This document shows, one piece after another, positions 6,273 through 10,059 of a stretch of DNA of 10,059 nt. This DNA is from Prevotellaceae bacterium UBA6858. Lineage in GTDB: Bacteria; Bacteroidota; Bacteroidia; Bacteroidales; Bacteroidaceae. The DNA lies in the NCBI GenBank assembly GCA_002451695.1, contig DKDC01000025.1:48802-58860 (forward strand). Direction: 5' to 3'. Made by a program: the position numbers and the translations under genes. The notes below the pieces were generated by a model. That model was not told where the DNA came from. It made no database searches and was given only the letters and a program-made list of their open reading frames with translations. Each line of letters starts with the position of its first letter. Within the stretch, counting starts at the first letter, position 1.

Positions 6273-6866
6273 TCATTTGCTTTTTGCCGACAGCACATCA
6301 CGCATTATGCGGTAGCGCGGCTCGGGTTTCTTGACCTTAGGAAGTTTTGCCACGGCTATTTTCTGGGTTTTCTTTTCGATATCCTTGTCTCTCGCAGCCT
6401 TTGCCTCTGCAAGCGTTACGTATTCGCCGGTGTTGGGGTCGGTAAGTTTCAGCTGCGGAACGGTTGAGGATTTTTCGTCGCGGAACGGAACCCACGGCTC
6501 AACCTTTTCAACCTGCACGCTCGCCACGCCCATCCTCACGATGTCAAGCTCCTTTGCCGCCGCATACGAGAGGTCTATAATCCTGCTGCGCCCGAATGGG
6601 CCACGATCAGTAACCTTTACGTAAACTTCTTTGTCGTTTTTGAGGTTGCGCACTTTCAGCGTTGTTCCCAATGGGTAAGTCTTGTGTGCGCACGTCATGC
6701 TGTCGCGGTGGTATTTGGAGCCGTCGCTCATCTTCAAGCCGTGCAGACGGTGGGAATAGTATGTTGCCTTGCCCCTTTCCTGTGCGTTTGCGTTTGTCAT
6801 GAACGCCAGCAGAATTACAGGGAGCGCAATCAATTTTACTATGATGTGGCTTTCTATCTTCTTCAT
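6273..6866 (-). CDS. RlpA-like secreted protein (double-psi beta-barrel)
   Basis: A 197-residue protein with a classical signal peptide (MKK, hydrophobic core 9-23, cleavage after NANA near 28) and no lipobox. Residues 33-119 match the RlpA barrel: GKATYY, HGLKMSDGSKYH, CAHKTYPLGTTLKV, VKVTDRGPFGRSRIIDLSYAAAKEL. Asp87 in the DRGPF motif and His61 in AHKT match the pair considered catalytic in Pseudomonas RlpA, a lytic transglycosylase acting on naked glycan strands. The NGE glutamate of many RlpAs is Ser here. The C-terminal 75 residues are charged and lysine-rich with no SPOR domain, so septal targeting as in Pseudomonas is not supported. ATG 6866 is chosen because it starts the signal peptide; the in-frame ATG at 6932 lies upstream of the promoter. 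Confidence 0.88.
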   Translation of the reverse strand: MKKIESHIIVKLIALPVILLAFMTNANAQERGKATYYSHRLHGLKMSDGSKYHRDSMTCAHKTYPLGTTLKVRNLKNDKEVYVKVTDRGPFGRSRIIDLSYAAAKELDIVRMGVASVQVEKVEPWVPFRDEKSSTVPQLKLTDPNTGEYVTLAEAKAARDKDIEKKTQKIAVAKLPKVKKPEPRYRIMRDVLSAKSK

Positions 6867-6874
6867 GTCGGCTG

Positions 6875-6905
6875 CAAAGATATGCAATTTCCGCCAAACT
6901 GCAAA
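6875..6905 (-). promoter_or_regulatory. Bacteroidota-type promoter of the RlpA-like gene
   Basis: On the minus strand TTTG (6905-6902), a 19-nt spacer and TATCTTTG (6882-6875) match the consensus exactly. The -7 element ends only 8 nt before the ATG at 6866, so the transcript leader would be a few bases or none. Confidence 0.75.
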
Positions 6906-7073
6906 ATTTATAGTGTTCAACATGAGCCACATAACATCTCTGAGACCGTAAACGGCACGCCAATTAAACTATGTTCACGCTCGCCGAAGCGCGTGTGGGA
7001 AAGGGATTGGGGCGATAGCGCACGCCAGTTCCCATGTGTGCAAGTTAAAAAATATTGCAGGATGCGGCGAAGC

Positions 7074-7526
7074 CTATTGTATTTGCACTACGGCATAAAG
7101 AATTATGGCGTAGCGCACTGCTTTTCCGACGGTCATGAACACCAGCGTCAGGAAGAAGTTCGAGCGCAGAAGGCCAAGCGCAACCGTTATCGCAGAGCCG
7201 AGAATAGGCATCCACGACAGCAGTGCCATTAGCGGGCCGTACTTTCTCACGAACACTTCGGCCTTGTCCATTTTCTCCTTGCTTATGTGCGCGTGCTTTT
7301 CAAGCCATTCCAGTTTCCCGAGCCTGCCGAGCCCGTAGTTCAGGCTGCTGCCAAGCACATTTCCCGCCGTACCCCAGAGCAGCAGGCTCATGTTTGAAAC
7401 CCCCGCGAGTTTGAGGGCGGTCATCACGAGTTCGGAGCTGAAGGGTATGATGCTGCCCGCCAGCAGGGCCGAGAGGAACATCCCGAACCCGCCGAACTGC
7501 ACAAGGAAATCAGTCAAAGCGGCCAT
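7074..7526 (-). CDS. YqaA-type DedA/SNARE-associated membrane protein
   Basis: A 150-residue membrane protein of the length of E. coli YqaA (COG1238). The VTT-domain pattern is present: a re-entrant stretch SIIPFSSELVM (25-35), GNVLGSSLNYGLGRLG (55-70), a short charged loop with KYGPLMALLSWMPILGSAIT (95-114, the conserved arginine-to-proline region of the family reading W-M-P), and a C-terminal helix at 124-147. DedA-superfamily proteins are implicated in lipid flipping and membrane homeostasis; this subgroup is poorly characterised. Its start lies 13 nt inside the end of the upstream membrane gene, so translation is probably coupled. No clear terminator follows; a small hairpin with CACGC/GCGTG arms (6976-6995) has no T-tract. 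Confidence 0.82.
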   Translation of the reverse strand: MAALTDFLVQFGGFGMFLSALLAGSIIPFSSELVMTALKLAGVSNMSLLLWGTAGNVLGSSLNYGLGRLGKLEWLEKHAHISKEKMDKAEVFVRKYGPLMALLSWMPILGSAITVALGLLRSNFFLTLVFMTVGKAVRYAIILYAVVQIQ

Positions 7527-8470
7527 ATTCCGAAATCGTAGCCCGTGAAATTGTAGAAAGCGAGGAAACCGAGAAGTGCCAGCAGCGTGTAGAAATAAAC
7601 GTCAGCTACAATGTTGCGGGCGAAAGAAAGGTGGTGCGCCGTCAGAATGCTGCCGTTCACAAGCAGGAGTTTGAACAGCACATCGAAATGCTGCGGCTGC
7701 AGGGCGGCGAGGGCAATGAGCGCGGCCTCTTCGAGCATTATCACGTAGAAGAACATTCGCGTGCGTATCTTGTCGTTGAACCTTGTGCGCAGAAAGTGTA
7801 CCGTCGCCGCAAGGGACACAAGGATGACCAACGCCGCCGAGACGAGCCGGTGCTCGTCAAGCGTGGCGTAGCCGGGGTGGGGGAAAGTCCGGAGGGCAAC
7901 CCAGAACCCGTCTATTTGCGCCGCCGAACCGTTAAGCAGCAGGAAAACCTCGCGCAGCGCAACCGGGACCGCCATGCCCAGAAGCGCCGCCACGAAAGCC
8001 TTGCCGCTCATCGACCGCAGCTGCACAAGCATGAACAGCATGAACAGCGGCGCAAAGTATAGCATTTGCGGGAAAACCAACGCCCCAATGCCGAGAAAGG
8101 CAAACGCGTGGAACGCATACCCCTGCGAGTGGTAGTTCTGGTAGGACAGGAACAGGGAATAATACGCCAGCAGCAGACATACCGGCGGCAGGAAGTCCCA
8201 CGACAGCGTCTGCCCGAACGGCATCGCCGCCGCCATTGCGAGAAACACCGATGGCATCATGTGGGAGCGGATGCGCAGAAGCGAAAAGCGGTTGTTGAAC
8301 TCGAGCAGAAGATACGCCGCCAGCACGGTTGCGCCAAAGCCGCCCCACCACAGGTATTGGCTCGGAGCTTTTTCGCTGCCTGCAAACCACGACAGGACCG
8401 CGCACGCAAAAGCCGCCAGCAGCGTTGTGCTGCCGGTTACAATCGCATAGCGCACCCCTCTGTATTCCAT
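7514..8470 (-). CDS. Conserved-looking multi-pass membrane protein, function unknown
   Basis: A 318-residue integral membrane protein with about ten hydrophobic segments, at roughly 6-30, 39-58, 71-87, 93-111, 117-133, 135-151, 158-180, 209-227, 240-258 and 286-308. Short polar loops contain FNNRFSLLRIRSHMMPS (58-74) and QNYHSQGYAF (111-120). It resembles uncharacterised Bacteroidales membrane proteins in style, but I cannot name a family, and no catalytic motif or transporter signature stands out. It begins 53 nt after the purD stop and overlaps the YqaA-type gene by 13 nt, so it probably sits in the middle of a purD-led transcript. A weak TACATTTA in the 53-nt gap could be an extra promoter. 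The ATG at 8470 is the only good start near the first helix. Confidence 0.75.
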   Translation of the reverse strand: MEYRGVRYAIVTGSTTLLAAFACAVLSWFAGSEKAPSQYLWWGGFGATVLAAYLLLEFNNRFSLLRIRSHMMPSVFLAMAAAMPFGQTLSWDFLPPVCLLLAYYSLFLSYQNYHSQGYAFHAFAFLGIGALVFPQMLYFAPLFMLFMLVQLRSMSGKAFVAALLGMAVPVALREVFLLLNGSAAQIDGFWVALRTFPHPGYATLDEHRLVSAALVILVSLAATVHFLRTRFNDKIRTRMFFYVIMLEEAALIALAALQPQHFDVLFKLLLVNGSILTAHHLSFARNIVADVYFYTLLALLGFLAFYNFTGYDFGIWPL

Positions 8471-8523
8471 AATATATTATGAGTGGCTGTCCGGAGCTAA
8501 ATGTATATACCTGAAAGCGTAGC

Positions 8524-9795
8524 TTATAAATCCTGTCCTATGTCGGTGCGGAAGTATTTCCCCTCGTAGCTTATCTTCTTGGCAACCTCCATTGAGCGGG
8601 CGAGCGCCTCCGCCTTGTCCTTGCCGTATGACGAAACGGCAATCACCCTTCCGCCCGAAGTAACTGTCTGCCCGCCGCTGAGCGAGGTGCCGGAATGGAA
8701 CAGGATGCTGTCGCCCTTGTCCTCAAGCCCCGAAATGGGGAAGCCCTTTTTGTACTCCTGCGGGTATCCGCCCGACACGAGCATCACGCAAACCGCCGAA
8801 CGGTCGTCAAACTCCACAGTGCGCCTGTCAAGGTCGCCTTTCGCCACACCCTCAAACAGGTCAACAATGTCGCTCTTCAGACGCAGCATCACGGTCTCGG
8901 TCTCCGGGTCGCCCATGCGGCAGTTGTACTCAATCACCATAGGCTCGCCCTTCACGTTTATAAGCCCGAAGAAGATGAACCCCTTGTAGTCTATCTGATC
9001 CTCGCAAAGTCCCTCGACTGTGGGGCGTATAATCCTGTCCTCAACTTTTTTCATCCACTCCTTTGTGGCGAAAGGCACGGGGGAGACAGACCCCATGCCG
9101 CCGGTGTTCAGACCTGTGTCGTGCACGCCTATGCGCTTGTAGTCCTTTGCCTCGGGCAGTATTTTGTAGTGCCTTCCGTCGGTAAGTACAAACACGGAAC
9201 ACTCTATGCCACTCAGGAACTCCTCAACAACCACCCGCGCCGAAGCGTCGCCGAACATACCGCCGAGCATATCCTTGAACTCGCGCTTTGCGTCCTCCAG
9301 ATTGTCGAGAATAAGCACGCCTTTCCCCCCGGCAAGACCGTCAGCCTTCAATACGTATGGCGGCTGCAAGGTTTCGAGCAATTTAAGCCCCTCGTCAACA
9401 GTCGTCCCGTCGAAAGTGCGGTATTCGGCTGTGGGAATGCCGTGGCGGCGCATGAAGTGCTTGGCAAAATCCTTGCTCCCCTCAAGCTGCGCCCCGGCCT
9501 TGGAAGGACCGATTACGGGAATCTTGCTCAGCTCCTCGTCGGCAGAGCGGAAATAGTCCACAATCCCCTTCACGAGCGGGGCCTCGGGCCCCACCACAAC
9601 CATGTCAATCCCGTTGGACTTCACAAAGTCGCCCACTTCCTCGAAGTTGTTAATGTCAAGGCGCACATTCTCGCCCGCGTCAAGCGTGCCGGCATTTCCC
9701 GGAGCAATGTAAAGCTTGTCGGTCTTTGGACTTTGCGCAATTTTCCAGGCGAGCGCGTGCTCACGTCCGCCGTTACCAAGTAAAAGTATCTTCAT
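8524..9795 (-). CDS. purD: Phosphoribosylamine-glycine ligase (GAR synthetase)
   Basis: A 423-residue cytoplasmic enzyme that joins glycine to 5-phosphoribosylamine using ATP, the second step of de novo purine synthesis. The N-domain begins MKILLLGNGGREHALAWK (1-18) and has GPEAPLVKG (69-77). The ATP-grasp region shows GPSKAGAQLEGSKDFAK (96-112), PYVLKADGLAGGKGV (146-160), EEFLSGIECSVFVL (191-204), HDTGLNTGGMGS (225-236) and the metal-binding EYNCRMGDPETE (289-300). The C-domain has SGGYPQEYKKG (341-351), HSGT and TSGGRVIAV. It is a stand-alone PurD, full length, with no PurM or PurN fusion. It is the first gene of the minus-strand cluster, followed by two membrane genes. A -7 element lies about 40 nt upstream; no purine riboswitch is visible in the short leader. 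Confidence 0.97.
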   Translation of the reverse strand: MKILLLGNGGREHALAWKIAQSPKTDKLYIAPGNAGTLDAGENVRLDINNFEEVGDFVKSNGIDMVVVGPEAPLVKGIVDYFRSADEELSKIPVIGPSKAGAQLEGSKDFAKHFMRRHGIPTAEYRTFDGTTVDEGLKLLETLQPPYVLKADGLAGGKGVLILDNLEDAKREFKDMLGGMFGDASARVVVEEFLSGIECSVFVLTDGRHYKILPEAKDYKRIGVHDTGLNTGGMGSVSPVPFATKEWMKKVEDRIIRPTVEGLCEDQIDYKGFIFFGLINVKGEPMVIEYNCRMGDPETETVMLRLKSDIVDLFEGVAKGDLDRRTVEFDDRSAVCVMLVSGGYPQEYKKGFPISGLEDKGDSILFHSGTSLSGGQTVTSGGRVIAVSSYGKDKAEALARSMEVAKKISYEGKYFRTDIGQDL

Positions 9796-9835
9796 CGTTT
9801 CAAGTTATTTTCTAATCCCAAAGTGATATTCCCTG

Positions 9836-9843
9836 CAAAAATA
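9836..9843 (-). promoter_or_regulatory. Probable purD promoter, -7 element
   Basis: On the minus strand TATTTTTG (9843-9836) matches TAnnTTTG exactly and is followed by CAGGG. No TTTG is found 19-21 nt upstream, so the site is half-consensus and might need an activator. The leader to the ATG at 9795 would be about 35 nt. The 120 bp between here and repeat copy C is AT-rich, including a TATATATA run, and holds nothing else I recognise. Confidence 0.5.
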
Positions 9844-9965
9844 ATAAATTCCGCCGTGCCATACATTATATATATGTAAGTTTGGGGCGCGAAACCGATA
9901 AAATAAAAAATGCACAGTTCGCAAACAAGTTCTGATAAGGTAATGCATAAATGCCGCATAAGGAG

Positions 9966-10057
9966 CAATTGTCGCAAAACCCAAACCTGACTCTTTTTCC
10001 CAAACGCCCCGGAAACTACATTTGATGTGGGAAAAACTACGTCCTATGCAGGAAAAA
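9966..10057 (-). repeat. Intergenic repeat element, copy C (core plus tail)
   Basis: Read on the minus strand, the 47-bp core (10057-10011) aligns without gaps to copies A and B. It keeps the first arm CTGCATAGGACGTAG of copy B exactly, but its second arm (CCACATCAAATGTAG) is more diverged, leaving 10 of 15 positions complementary. The tail to GGTTTTGCGACAATTG (9981-9966) has the same length as in copy A. As in copy A, the tail side points toward the downstream gene start, here purD. The right edge may be cut by the window. Confidence 0.7.
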
Positions 10058-10059
10058 TT

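Noticed and set aside
8695..9783. Open frame of 362 codons on the plus strand
   Set aside because: It lies wholly antisense to purD, whose motifs are intact, and its translation has no domain character; it is a shadow of the GC-biased codon pattern.
1..10059. The window as a composite element bounded by inverted repeat copies A and C
   Set aside because: The genes inside are core housekeeping genes, there is no transposase or integrase, and a third copy lies in the middle; the bounding is most simply an effect of a dispersed repeat and window placement.

Overview
The window looks like chromosomal backbone from a member of the Bacteroidales (Bacteroidota). The evidence is: three exact matches to the Bacteroidota housekeeping promoter (TTTG, 19-20 nt, TAnnTTTG) at 300-330, 4815-4846 (+) and 6875-6905 (-); A-rich start regions with little Shine-Dalgarno; a tRNA-Glu directly ahead of rpsT; and the protein types present (secreted GH43-type propeller, short RlpA-like protein, YqaA-type DedA relative). 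A gut Muribaculaceae/Prevotella-like lineage is my guess from sequence character and is not proven.

Layout. 1-371: no protein gene; a repeat element, two REP-like hairpins and the promoter of a tRNA-Glu/rpsT unit (372-718). 833-1417: a LysE/RhtB-type exporter. 1570-3528: gyrB with its own promoter and a strong terminator. 3529-3853: convergent intergenic region with a second repeat copy joined to a long perfect hairpin. 3854-4804 (-): secreted GH43-type glycosidase-like protein. 4924-5832 (+): HTH-WYL regulator, divergent from the glycosidase, followed by a small membrane protein (5892-6197). 6273-6866 (-): RlpA-like secreted protein, convergent with the small membrane gene across a 12-bp hairpin. 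7074-9795 (-): purD, then a roughly ten-helix membrane protein, then a YqaA-type membrane protein, tightly packed and probably co-transcribed. 9796-10059: purD upstream region ending in a third repeat copy.

The genes do not form one system: they serve translation (tRNA-Glu, S20), DNA topology (GyrB), purine synthesis (PurD), envelope/cell wall (RlpA-like, membrane proteins) and possibly glycan use (GH43) with a nearby WYL regulator. I see no phage, plasmid, transposase, CRISPR or defence genes. The item most worth a second look is the intergenic repeat family: three ungapped 47-bp copies, each with an imperfect inverted repeat of the CTACATAGGACATAG type. Two of them share a further tail of about 45 bp ending in GGTTTTGCGA(A/C)AATTG.
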